Shown here in pieces: positions 27,705 through 35,849 of a stretch of DNA of 64,000 bases; positions within the stretch are counted from its first letter, which is position 1; every line of letters starts with the position of its first letter. The stretch covers positions 62,001 through 126,000 of the forward strand of contig NZ_FOEH01000001.1 of the NCBI RefSeq assembly GCF_900110695.1. Direction: 5' to 3'. Below the pieces are notes generated by a model, which was given only the letters and a program-made list of their open reading frames with translations, ran no database searches and was not told where the DNA came from. A program made the position numbers and the translations under genes. Source of the stretch: Virgibacillus subterraneus (lineage in GTDB: Bacteria > Bacillota > Bacilli > Bacillales > Amphibacillaceae).

Positions 27705-28178
27705 ATGAAGATGGATGAATTTCCGCAATCAAGTAGGCAAATTGCACAATTGTTTCGTGAAATTAATGCAATAATGAATCAGCAGCTGCGCAAAGCGTTT
27801 CAAGGACTGGGAATAACCCCTCCACAGATGATGATATTACATTACTTATATAAGAACAAAGAGCGTAAGGTTAGTGATATTAGTAAGCATTTAAACTTAG
27901 CAGCGAGTACTGTATCAAGTATTCTGGATCGCTTGGAACGAAATGAACTTATTACACGTGAACGGAACAAGGATGATAAACGAGTTGTGTTAATATCCTT
28001 ATCGAACAAAGCAATCGAAATTAAAGCTTCTCTTAATATGGGAATATCAGAATTTATGGAGGATATGACACAGACAGCCAGTGACGAAGAAGTTGAAAAG
28101 ATTATTAACGGTTTAACTTTGATGAAGGAAGTATTAAACAGAAATGGCCTTGATGATGGGGGAGAGTCACATGACTAA
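27705..28178 (+). CDS. MarR family transcriptional regulator
   Basis: 157 aa. The winged-helix core includes ITPPQMMILHYLYKNKERKVSDISKHLNLAASTVSSILDRLERNELITRERNKDDKRVVLISLSNKA with the typical DxRxxxI wing. Dimerisation helices flank it. The gene overlaps the downstream ABC ATPase by 8 bases, so it most likely represses its own efflux operon in the absence of a ligand. The inducer is unknown. The ribosome binding site is AGAGGGG. Confidence 0.93.
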   Translation: MKMDEFPQSSRQIAQLFREINAIMNQQLRKAFQGLGITPPQMMILHYLYKNKERKVSDISKHLNLAASTVSSILDRLERNELITRERNKDDKRVVLISLSNKAIEIKASLNMGISEFMEDMTQTASDEEVEKIINGLTLMKEVLNRNGLDDGGESHD

Positions 28179-29139
28179 TATTGTGGAAGTTAATGACTTA
28201 AAAAAGCACTATAAGGATTTCGAAGCAGTTAAAGGTGTTAATTTTGCTGTGGAAGAAGGTGAGATATTTGGTTTTCTTGGGCCAAATGGTGCCGGAAAAA
28301 GTACGACCATCAATATGTTATCCACAATTAACAAACCCACTAGTGGTGAGGCGGTAATTAACGGTTTCGATATTGTAACTGATAAGAATAAGGTACGTGA
28401 AAGCATTGGCCTTATTTTTCAGGAGTCCACACTTGATGAAAAACTGACAGCGAATGAAAATTTAATGCTCCACTGCCGTTTTTACAAAGTTCCTAAAGAA
28501 AAACGAGAAGAGCGTATTCAGGAAGTACTGGAAATTGTTGATCTGACAGATAAGCGAAAGCAGGTTGTTGAGACATACTCAGGTGGAATGAAGCGCAGAC
28601 TGGAAATAGCTCGTGGTTTATTGCATTATCCAAGGGTGCTATTTCTTGACGAGCCTACTGTGGGACTTGATCCGCAAACAAGAAATCATATATGGGAATA
28701 TATTTTACGGTTAAAGAAAAAAGCTGGGATTACCATATTTTTAACAACACATTATATGGACGAGGCTGAAATCTGCGATCGAGTTGCCGTGATGGATCAT
28801 GGCGAAATGATTGCGCTAGACACCCCTGAAAAGTTAAAAACGAATGTCGGTGGAGACATCATCGAAATAAGAACTGTTGATAATGAAAAAGCGAAAACTG
28901 AGATAGAAAAGAGCTATAATCTAGAAGTTAAGGAAGTGGATGATGCTTTATCTTTCCAGGTAGATAAAGGAAATGAGTTTCTTGTTCAATTTATAAAGGA
29001 ATTCTCAATCGGGATATTAACCGTGAATTTACGCAGGCCAACATTAAATGATGTCTTTTTACATTTAACAGGTCGTGAAATCCGTGAAGAAACAGTATCG
29101 AAAAAAGATGTTAAGCATGCAATGAGGAGGGGTCACTAA
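28171..29139 (+). CDS. ABC transporter ATP-binding protein (DrrA/CcmA-type export)
   Basis: 322 aa. Walker A GPNGAGKSTTINML, signature YSGGMKRRLEIARGLLHYP, Walker B VLFLDEPTVGLDPQTR and switch TTHYMDEAE are complete. The C-terminal extension (residues about 230-320) is the DrrA-type DUF4162 region. It powers the ABC-2 permease encoded next. ATG 28171 follows GGGGGAGAG; longer in-frame starts lie inside marR. Likely exports a drug or lipid. Confidence 0.93.
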   Translation: MTNIVEVNDLKKHYKDFEAVKGVNFAVEEGEIFGFLGPNGAGKSTTINMLSTINKPTSGEAVINGFDIVTDKNKVRESIGLIFQESTLDEKLTANENLMLHCRFYKVPKEKREERIQEVLEIVDLTDKRKQVVETYSGGMKRRLEIARGLLHYPRVLFLDEPTVGLDPQTRNHIWEYILRLKKKAGITIFLTTHYMDEAEICDRVAVMDHGEMIALDTPEKLKTNVGGDIIEIRTVDNEKAKTEIEKSYNLEVKEVDDALSFQVDKGNEFLVQFIKEFSIGILTVNLRRPTLNDVFLHLTGREIREETVSKKDVKHAMRRGH

Positions 29140-29969
29140 TGGAAGCAGTTTTTGCTGTATGGCAGCGGGATGTCATAAAGTTTTTTCGAGATAAAGGACG
29201 TTTAATTGGGTCATTTGCTATGCCATTTATGTTCTTGATTTTATTTGGCAGTGGAATGAGCGGTGCTATGCAAGCAATGCTTGGTGGCGATTCAAGTGGC
29301 GGTCCATTAGCTGACTTTGATTTTGTTGAGTTTATGTTTCCAGGGATTATTGGTATGACGGTTTTTAATACGGCAATCTTCTCTGCACTATCAGTTGTAC
29401 AGGATAAGGAATTTGGTTATATGCGTGAAATACTTGTTTCACCAATGTCACGTGTGTCAATCGCTATTGGAAAAGTTCTTGGTGGAACAACCATTGCTGT
29501 CATCCAAGGCTTGATGATGCTAATTTTTGTTCCATTTATCGGTGTTTCGATAACCTTTATGATGATCCTGCAATTGATACCAATAATGTTTCTGGTAGCC
29601 TTCACTATATCAGCAATTGGGTTATTAATTGCCAGTATATTGAAAACAGCACAAGGATTTCAAATGGTAATTCAAATTCTGTTATTCCCTATGCTATTTT
29701 TATCAGGTGCAATGTTCCCGTTAAACGGGTTGCCATTATGGATGGATATTATTGTGAAAATAAATCCACTGACATACTCTGTTGACATGTTTAAAGAAAT
29801 AATCCTGCAGCCGGAAACAATGAGTGCCCCACTGCGGCAGGCAATGGGACTGGATTTAAAGATATTTGATCATATTATTACATTTACAGAAGAAGTCGTT
29901 GTTGTAGGGGTTATTGGTGCTATTTTTGTTGTGTTTGCTACCATGAAGTTTTCAAACGCTGAATCGTAA
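29139..29969 (+). CDS. ABC-2 type export permease
   Basis: 276 aa with six transmembrane segments. The cytoplasmic N-terminus FAVWQRDVIKFFRDKGRLIG and the motif LVSPMSRVSIAIGKVLGGTTIAVIQG match DrrB-like permeases. It overlaps the ATPase stop by one base (TAATG), forming a MarR-ATPase-permease operon. The substrate is unknown. Confidence 0.93.
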   Translation: MEAVFAVWQRDVIKFFRDKGRLIGSFAMPFMFLILFGSGMSGAMQAMLGGDSSGGPLADFDFVEFMFPGIIGMTVFNTAIFSALSVVQDKEFGYMREILVSPMSRVSIAIGKVLGGTTIAVIQGLMMLIFVPFIGVSITFMMILQLIPIMFLVAFTISAIGLLIASILKTAQGFQMVIQILLFPMLFLSGAMFPLNGLPLWMDIIVKINPLTYSVDMFKEIILQPETMSAPLRQAMGLDLKIFDHIITFTEEVVVVGVIGAIFVVFATMKFSNAES

Positions 29970-29973
29970 AGTA

Positions 29974-30351
29974 CTAGGTAAGTGTTTTGCCTGGTGCGTT
30001 CTGCCAAAGCAGTACGAGCAAGATAAGCATAACAATATCAAGTCTTGCTTCAAATGCAAAAGAAAGAAAACCTTGGTTTGTTAAGATAGGCAGTTTTGTC
30101 AGAAAAATCGCTGCTAAGATAATAAATATAAGTGCTGCGGTAGCGCGTTTAAGATACATCCGGCTAACAATTAGTGCACCGCACACTATTTCTGTGATGG
30201 CAACAAGGAAAAGAATTGATTCCGGATATGGTAATCCTAAGTTGCTGAAAACAATTTTAAAGTCATTAACAAGTAACTTTAGAATTCCAGTCGTTATAAA
30301 TACGTAGCCTACCGCATAACAAATCCAATTTATCACAGGTAATTTCTTCAT
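29974..30351 (-). CDS. DoxX family membrane protein
   Basis: 125 aa with four transmembrane segments. The pattern CYAVGYVFITTGILKLL, GLPYPESILFLVAITEIVCGALIV and TKLPILTNQGFLSFAFEARLDIVML is typical of DoxX/DoxD-like proteins. TGGAGGTGG lies before the ATG. It is convergent with the ABC permease; the stops are only 4 bases apart. Members have been linked to redox stress; the role here is unknown. Confidence 0.85.
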   Translation of the reverse strand: MKKLPVINWICYAVGYVFITTGILKLLVNDFKIVFSNLGLPYPESILFLVAITEIVCGALIVSRMYLKRATAALIFIILAAIFLTKLPILTNQGFLSFAFEARLDIVMLILLVLLWQNAPGKTLT

Positions 30352-30503
30352 AAGTAGTCCACCTCCAAAAAGTTTATATGTTATACATATGCAAGAACAT
30401 AGACAACCTTGACAACCTTTTTAGATGGCAAGCCCTCTTTATTGCCAAGCCTCTTAATTAGACTTATAATTCCTTTAGATTAACTGAAAAGGAAGTGCAA
30501 CTC

Positions 30504-32219
30504 TTGATTCGACGTTTTTTTGCTTACTACAAACCACATCGGCGTTTATTTATTATTGATTTCACAGCTGCAGTGTTCGTAGCGTTATTGGAACTCGCTT
30601 TTCCGATAGCTGTTCAGGAATTTATTGATAGACTATTACCAAAAGATGATTGGGATTTAATTATCATAGTCAGTATTGGATTATTACTGATTTATTTACT
30701 TAGTACGTTTTTGCAATATGTTGTGACGTACCTTGGTCATAAACTTGGTGTCAATATTGAAACGGATATGCGTCAAGACTTGTTCCACCATGTTCAACGT
30801 CAGTCATTTCGTTTTTTTGATAACACAAAAACAGGACATATAATGAGTCGGATCACCAACGATTTATTTGATATTGGAGAGCTGGCACACCATGGACCAG
30901 AGGATTTTTTCATTGCGATTATGACGTTTGTGGGTGCCTTTTGGTATATGTTTTATCAGAATGCACAGCTGGCATGGATTATTTTAATTGCCGTACCGTT
31001 TTTAATCTTTTTGATTGCTTATAGTAACATTAAAATGAATAAGGCCTGGCGGGCAATGTACCATGATATTGCAGAAGTGAACGCACGGGTTGAAGATGCT
31101 GTTTCAGGTGTCAGGGTTGTCCAATCATTTACAAATGAAAAATTTGAGATGAAACGTTTTACAAAGGACAACTACAGTTTTCGTAAAGCAAAAGTTGGAG
31201 CGTACAAAGTAATGGCATTTGTCCATTCGAACATATACATGATGATGCGCCTGATCGTTATAATCGTGTTAGTAGTTGGTGCATGGCTTAGCTTTAACGA
31301 TGAAATTACAACGGGAGAACTAGTTGGCTTTGTACTGCTTGTTAATGTGTTGTTCAAGCCTATTGAAAAGATTAGCGCCTTGCTCGAGTTATACCCGAAA
31401 GGAATGGCGGGCTTTAAACGTTTTACAGATTTATTGGACATAGAACCAGATGTCGTTGACCATGACAGTGCAAAGCCAGTCAATGCATTAAGAGGAAACA
31501 TATCATTTGAGGACGTTACCTTTGGTTATGAAAAAACACAAGCACCTGTTCTCAAGTCTCTTAGCCTAAATATTCAATCAGGTGAAACAGTTGCGTTTGT
31601 CGGACCATCCGGAGCTGGTAAAACAACGATTTGTTCACTTATTCCAAGGTTCTATGATGTTGATGATGGGAGCATTAAGATTGATGGACTGGATCTTAGA
31701 GATATGACGAAAGAATCGTTACGACATCAAATAGGTGTTGTGCAGCAGGATGTATTTTTATTTACCGGCACATTAAGAGATAATATTGCCTATGGAAAGC
31801 TTGATGCAACTAACGAAGAAATCGAATATGCTGCAAAGCAAGCACATATGGAGGAATTTATACAAGAATTGCCGGAGGGCTATGAAACGCAAGTTGGTGA
31901 ACGTGGTTTGAAATTATCTGGCGGTCAGAAGCAGCGTATTGCGATTGCACGTATGTTTTTAAAAAATCCACCGATCCTGATTTTGGATGAAGCAACATCA
32001 GCGCTGGATACAGAAACTGAAACGATAATCCAAAAAGCATTAACAGAACTTACGAAAGACAGGACTACACTAATAATTGCCCACCGATTAGCAACAATTA
32101 AGAATGCAGATAGAATCATGGTCGTAACCAAGGATGGTATCGAAGAAGAAGGAAGTCATGAGGAATTATTGAAGCAAGATGGGATATTTGCTCACTTGCA
32201 TAAAGTGCAGATGAGGTAA
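30504..32219 (+). CDS. ABC exporter with fused membrane and ATPase domains (YgaD-like)
   Basis: About 571 aa. The six-helix ABC membrane domain (residues 1-310) is followed by the nucleotide-binding domain. Walker A is FVGPSGAGKTTICSLI, the Q-loop VVQQDVFLFTGTLRDNI, the signature LSGGQKQRIAIARMF, Walker B ILILDEATSALD and the switch IIAHRLATI. The start TTG 30504 (MIRRFFAYYKPHRRLFIIDF) fits the family N-terminus, with AAAAGGA about 10 bases ahead. GTG 30495 is too close to it. It probably forms a homodimeric lipid or multidrug exporter. Confidence 0.92.
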   Translation: MIRRFFAYYKPHRRLFIIDFTAAVFVALLELAFPIAVQEFIDRLLPKDDWDLIIIVSIGLLLIYLLSTFLQYVVTYLGHKLGVNIETDMRQDLFHHVQRQSFRFFDNTKTGHIMSRITNDLFDIGELAHHGPEDFFIAIMTFVGAFWYMFYQNAQLAWIILIAVPFLIFLIAYSNIKMNKAWRAMYHDIAEVNARVEDAVSGVRVVQSFTNEKFEMKRFTKDNYSFRKAKVGAYKVMAFVHSNIYMMMRLIVIIVLVVGAWLSFNDEITTGELVGFVLLVNVLFKPIEKISALLELYPKGMAGFKRFTDLLDIEPDVVDHDSAKPVNALRGNISFEDVTFGYEKTQAPVLKSLSLNIQSGETVAFVGPSGAGKTTICSLIPRFYDVDDGSIKIDGLDLRDMTKESLRHQIGVVQQDVFLFTGTLRDNIAYGKLDATNEEIEYAAKQAHMEEFIQELPEGYETQVGERGLKLSGGQKQRIAIARMFLKNPPILILDEATSALDTETETIIQKALTELTKDRTTLIIAHRLATIKNADRIMVVTKDGIEEEGSHEELLKQDGIFAHLHKVQMR

Positions 32220-32275
32220 AATAAATTCATTCTTACTAATCCTCCCCTTTGGAAAAAGGGTACTATAACAGATAG

Positions 32276-32365
32276 AGATTCGAGGTCCTCTAGAATGCCT
32301 TTCAGTTGACCGCTATTAATCACCGGCCCGACATTGGTCTTAGCATCATCTGGATCGCCGACTTT
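32276..32365 (-). pseudogene. Relic of an aldehyde dehydrogenase gene
   Basis: On the minus strand the bases from 32365 downward read KVGDPDDAKTNVGPVINSGQ and then LKGILEDLE. VGDP...TxVGPxIN is the conserved segment of the aldehyde dehydrogenase superfamily between the cofactor-binding and catalytic cysteine regions. A stop lies just upstream in frame and nothing else of the enzyme is present within the gap, so only about 30 codons of a gene near 480 codons long remain. Confidence 0.6.
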
Positions 32366-32370
32366 AGATT

Positions 32371-32388
32371 GCTAGAGTTAACTCTAGC
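32371..32388. other. Perfect 18-bp palindrome
   Basis: GCTAGAGTTAACTCTAGC reads identically on both strands. It lies next to the aldehyde dehydrogenase relic and has no T-run. It could be an operator or the scar of a rearrangement. Confidence 0.5.
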
Positions 32389-32451
32389 GTATCCGAATAT
32401 CATTTTTAAATGCGTCGTTTAAATTATTTTTAGTAAAATAAAAAATAGAGA

Positions 32452-32491
32452 ATCATCCATATTAGTCCTGACTAATATGGATGATCTTTTT
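32452..32491. terminator. Strong bidirectional terminator hairpin
   Basis: ATCATCCATATTAGT (32452-32466) and ACTAATATGGATGAT (32471-32485) form a perfect 15-bp stem with a 4-base loop. T-rich tracts on both sides serve the rightward ABC exporter and the leftward amidotransferase-like gene. The rest of the 32220-32611 gap holds the relic and palindrome above. Confidence 0.9.
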
Positions 32492-32611
32492 ATATCTCTT
32501 ACAAACTACCCGTTTAGTTAAGCAAAAAACTTTATTTTACATTGTCTGATTATCAATCTCAAAAAATAAGTTGGATATTTTGTTAAGATTTATAATTTCA
32601 CTTTTTTATTA

Positions 32612-33292
32612 CTATTTTCTCTTTTCAAGTGCTTTAACTAATTCTTCTCCCATGAGTTCAGAAGAGAATGGGTCTCGGCTTGTTACAATTTGATTGTCTG
32701 CCCATACAGCATGAGCTTTTTGGTTAAGATCACCTTTATCATAGTTTGCGATTTCTGTCATTTCTTGTTCAAGGCTGAATGGAAGAATATCCAATAACCC
32801 TTCTGGTTCGATTTCATCCGGGTAACCCGTTGCTTTCTTACCTGCAATAATACTTTTTCCATCAGGGCGTGTTGTCCAAATCAGTGGGGCTGGCCCATGA
32901 CATTCCGCAGCGACTATTCCTTCATTATCATAAATCGTATTGATAATACGATGTAAATCCTCATTTTTTGCAAGGTCATACATGGCACCATGACCGCCAA
33001 TAACTAAAACTACATCATAATCTGCTGGGTTCACATCTGAAAGCTTTTGCGTTTCATCTGCTTTCCCTGATTCATACAGTTCCTTATACGTTCCTTGGGG
33101 GTCATATTCCTCACTAATACTTATTTGATCAATGTCAGGTTTTCCCCCAAGAGGTGAAGCTAAATCAACTAGATGACCGGACTTTTCCAGAAGTTCCATC
33201 GGTGCAAATAATTCTTCACCCCACCAACCTGTTTGGTAATTATTTTCTTCATCTTTATATCCACTTGATAATACTGCTAACACTTTTGCCAT
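32612..33292 (-). CDS. Type 1 glutamine amidotransferase-like / DJ-1/PfpI family protein
   Basis: 226 aa. The nucleophile elbow is AAECHGPAPLIW (Cys near residue 129). A conserved GGHGAMYDLAKN loop and an acidic residue early in the protein (WGEELFAP) fit the Hsp31-like branch. Relatives act as glyoxalase III, deglycase-type or chaperone proteins, so methylglyoxal or protein-damage defence is plausible. TAGGAGGAATACAAAATG is a strong start. Confidence 0.85.
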   Translation of the reverse strand: MAKVLAVLSSGYKDEENNYQTGWWGEELFAPMELLEKSGHLVDLASPLGGKPDIDQISISEEYDPQGTYKELYESGKADETQKLSDVNPADYDVVLVIGGHGAMYDLAKNEDLHRIINTIYDNEGIVAAECHGPAPLIWTTRPDGKSIIAGKKATGYPDEIEPEGLLDILPFSLEQEMTEIANYDKGDLNQKAHAVWADNQIVTSRDPFSSELMGEELVKALEKRK

Positions 33293-33304
33293 TTTGTATT
33301 CCTC

Positions 33305-33463
33305 CTAAGCTGTTGAACTATCGTCTATCCCACAGGTCTCAAAACCATTAATTTTTACATCAGGACTTATTACTTTCTCTGGTTCAAATTCTTTTAAAGA
33401 TTCATTTTTTAAATTTCTTTGCCCAATCCCGATTGAGTTTGAAGTTATACGAATAACCCCCTT
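33305..33463 (-). pseudogene. Possible 3' remnant of a gene abutting the amidotransferase gene
   Basis: The minus-strand frame is open for 52 codons, reading ...SNSIGIGQRNLKNESLKEF... and ending FETCGIDDSSTA. Its TAG stop sits inside the ribosome binding site of the DJ-1/PfpI gene. No ATG, GTG or TTG occurs in the frame, so it is more likely the tail of a lost gene than an intact one. I do not recognise the family. Confidence 0.3.
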
Positions 33464-33910
33464 TTATAAACATTGCTTATTATGCACTAATGAAATTAAA
33501 ATGATTCATAATAAACTTGTAATAAGATTATTTCGTATTATATACCCCTAACAGTAAATCCGTCTAAAAAAATGCTTACACTATCAAACAACTACTTAAA
33601 TTTATAAAACTTCTGAAAAGAATATAACGGAGTGTTTATATTAGAAGGAAACTTATATCCTGTTTACCAGAGTGGTGGATTGCTCTGAAAGTCATTTCAT
33701 TTTGGCATACCACTTTATGCTTATGATCCAGGAATAATTCGATTTGACTTAATTTGAAAGCAAGTGATGGGCAAGCGATAAGCCAAGTTATCTAAGTTAT
33801 CCCCAAATTCCTGTGGATATCCTGTGTATATGTTGTTGATTTTAGGTGATTAGGGTAATTATTTGTTAAACTGAGGGTAAACCATCGAATTATTTATAAG
33901 GAGGAGAGCA
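33464..33910. other. AT-rich intergenic stretch with DnaA-box-like sites
   Basis: No gene is supported. Near-consensus DnaA boxes are TTATCCCCA (33797-33805) and TGTGGATAT (33812-33820), each with one mismatch. Otherwise nothing is recognised. Confidence 0.35.
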
Positions 33911-34207
33911 ATGGAACGGTTAAGTGAAGAGCAAATTACAAAGGAATTGGCAAATTTGCCTGATTGGAAACGACTTGATGATAAGTGGATTGAACGCAAA
34001 TATCGCTTCAAAGACTTTCTAAATGGAGTACGGTTTGTTGATCAAATAGCAGAGTACGCAGAACAAAAACAGCATCACCCTTTTATATCAATTGATTATA
34101 AAGTTGTCACAGTAAAAATTTCATCGTGGCAAATGAAGGGATTAACGGATTTGGATTTCGAGATGGTTAATCACTTTGACAAACTTTATGATAAGACAGA
34201 TAAATAA
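33911..34207 (+). CDS. Pterin-4a-carbinolamine dehydratase
   Basis: 98 aa. The motif EQKQHHPFISIDYKVVTVKISSWQMKGLTDLDF contains the paired histidines and the GLTxxD ending of the PCD/PhhB family. The enzyme dehydrates 4a-hydroxytetrahydropterin, recycling the cofactor of aromatic hydroxylases. No hydroxylase gene is in the window. AGGAGGAG precedes the ATG. Stand-alone copies are common in Bacillaceae and sometimes act in molybdopterin metabolism. Confidence 0.9.
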   Translation: MERLSEEQITKELANLPDWKRLDDKWIERKYRFKDFLNGVRFVDQIAEYAEQKQHHPFISIDYKVVTVKISSWQMKGLTDLDFEMVNHFDKLYDKTDK

Positions 34208-34229
34208 ATTAACAAAACATTTTGTCGAT

Positions 34230-34278
34230 ATTTCCCGGGAAATGACGAACCCCCTTTAGCTTTGGCTAGAGGGGTATT
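34230..34278 (+). terminator. Palindrome and terminator-like hairpin after the PCD gene
   Basis: ATTTCCCGGGAAAT (34230-34243) is a perfect palindrome. Next, CCCCTTTAGC (34251-34260) pairs with GCTAGAGGGG (34265-34274), followed by an AT-rich but not T-only tail. Confidence 0.6.
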
Positions 34279-34288
34279 ATAATAGGGG

Positions 34289-34666
34289 CTAGGTTAATCC
34301 TATCATTTCAACAAAATCATTAATTTCCCCATAAAAACGCTCGACACCATGGACATAGTAAAACGTAGATGCGGTTGTTTTGTCTATCATCTCAGCAGAA
34401 TAAATATAAACACGTTTTTCTAATGCAAGTGCCATTCCAAGCTCTGTATGGCTTCCTTTTCCACCAGGCAGCAAAAGAATGAAGAAGTCACAGTTAAGAA
34501 CTGCTTCTTTCTCAAGTTCACCAATTGTTCTGAGTGCTTGTTTACTTGTTGCTCGCTGGTTCCTTGTCCAGTCATATGTAAGGTTATAACCCCTAGACTG
34601 GAGCTTTTGTGTAACATATTGTACTTGCTCTATATTTGCAAATCCTGAAGCCACGTAGAAATTCAT
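34289..34666 (-). CDS. Nucleoside 2-deoxyribosyltransferase-like protein
   Basis: 125 aa. MNFYVASGFANIEQVQYV, YDWTRNQR and FFILLLPGGKGSHTELGMALALEKRVYIYS follow the pattern of the nucleoside 2-deoxyribosyltransferase family: a Rossmann-like fold, with the glutamate of the SHTELG motif as nucleophile. It may hydrolyse or exchange bases of modified nucleotides. Its start overlaps the stop of the upstream acetyltransferase gene by 4 bases (ATGA), so the two are translated together. Confidence 0.8.
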   Translation of the reverse strand: MNFYVASGFANIEQVQYVTQKLQSRGYNLTYDWTRNQRATSKQALRTIGELEKEAVLNCDFFILLLPGGKGSHTELGMALALEKRVYIYSAEMIDKTTASTFYYVHGVERFYGEINDFVEMIGLT

Positions 34667-35214
34667 AGGTTACGGCTCTCCCATTCACTCGAAAGCATTC
34701 CATAAATAACATGGTCTACATAGTGATCGTATAGCCACTCTGCCTGACGTATTTGTCCTTCTTTCACAAAACCTAACCGTTCAGGAATTGCTCTGCTCTG
34801 CTTATTCTCATAAGCAGCACGGATTTCTACGCGGTTCATTTCAAGCGTATGGAATGCATAATCAATCAAGCCACTTGTAGCACGTGTCATAATCCCAAGG
34901 CCTTGGTAATTCGCCCCGAGCCAATATCCAATAGAAGCAATGCGGTTTCTCCAATTAAAATTATTAAACCCAGCCACACCAGCAAGTGCCCCCTTGTAAA
35001 AAATTCCTGTCGTCATACCCTTTTTCTCATCATAGTTTTTCAAAGTGGAGTTAATAAATTCTTTTGAATCAGCAACTGTTGTTGTATTATCTACCCATGC
35101 GAGCCATTCCCGCAACGAATCCCGTGAAGTATCGGTTAATTGGAATAAGGATTCTGCATTATTGCTATCGAGGAATTTCAAGGTAATTTCTTCATCTACT
35201 TCATAAATGAACAT
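34663..35214 (-). CDS. GNAT acetyltransferase (RimJ/RimL, YdaF-like)
   Basis: 183 aa. The acetyl-CoA-binding region is IGYWLGANYQGLGIMTRATSGLIDYAF, and the C-terminal motif is NRVEIRAAYENKQSRAIPERLGFVKEGQIRQAEW. These are typical of ribosomal-protein N-acetyltransferases; the B. subtilis relative is YdaF. ATG 35214 is selected (MFIYEVDEEITL) with AGGAGGAG about 8 bases upstream; GTG 35223 is too close. Co-transcribed with the deoxyribosyltransferase-like gene. The substrate is unknown. Confidence 0.85.
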   Translation of the reverse strand: MFIYEVDEEITLKFLDSNNAESLFQLTDTSRDSLREWLAWVDNTTTVADSKEFINSTLKNYDEKKGMTTGIFYKGALAGVAGFNNFNWRNRIASIGYWLGANYQGLGIMTRATSGLIDYAFHTLEMNRVEIRAAYENKQSRAIPERLGFVKEGQIRQAEWLYDHYVDHVIYGMLSSEWESRNL

Positions 35215-35300
35215 TTGGATCACTCCTCCTGTAACAGTTTAAAAATTATTTTATCATAAGTAAAAGTGAGTTTCCTCAAAAATTAAAAAAAGGATAAAAA

Positions 35301-35828
35301 AGAGGCGGGACATAACTAAAACATTCCACTATCAAGACGAATAATAACAGGATAGGATGATTTGAACGTTCATTTTCAATGGTTGGATCTAATACGTAGT
35401 TGGTATAAAATGCGACATATACTAGGATGACTGATTATAGTATTTAGTGTGGCTTTCTGACCACGCAGTTTTAATAGTCACTTTCACCGCTCCGGGTACA
35501 AAGGCGACATCTGCTCAAGCTTACGCTTTTACAGTGTCTTCCTTAGCCTTGTGCTCACCAAGAGCCTCCGACGCATAGGACGTGGCGTATTTAGTCTGCC
35601 TCACTCGCAAAGAACGCTCACTGCGGGGTCTCTTAGGATCGTTGCCTGCTGAAAGCGGAATGTATTTCCGGAGCGGTGTCATTGCACATAGATTACTTTT
35701 AAGTGGAGTCGCATTTTAACTCTAATTTGCAACAAAAACAAATCCGAACTAATTCGAATTCTATCTCAAAAATTTTGAATCATAGTCCGGATTTTACTTT
35801 AACTAAAACAATTTTGTCCCGGTCTCTT
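35301..35828. repeat. Element 3 of the modular palindromic repeat, with outer layer
   Basis: The inner element has terminal arms AAAATGCGAC (35407-35416) and GTCGCATTTT (35708-35717). Its module A is diverged but keeps CCTCCGACGCATAGGACGTGGCGTA. An outer layer begins GGCGGGACATAACTAAAA and ends with an ATCCG/CGGAT hairpin and TTTTGTCCCGGTCTC, so the whole is bounded by GGGACA/TGTCCC. It occupies the gap between the acetyltransferase start and the epimerase stop. Confidence 0.8.
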
Positions 35829-35849
35829 GCTTTTAGTTAATGAAGATAG

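Noticed and set aside
33154-33351. 65-aa plus-strand open frame
   Set aside because: Antisense to the DJ-1/PfpI gene start, without a ribosome binding site.
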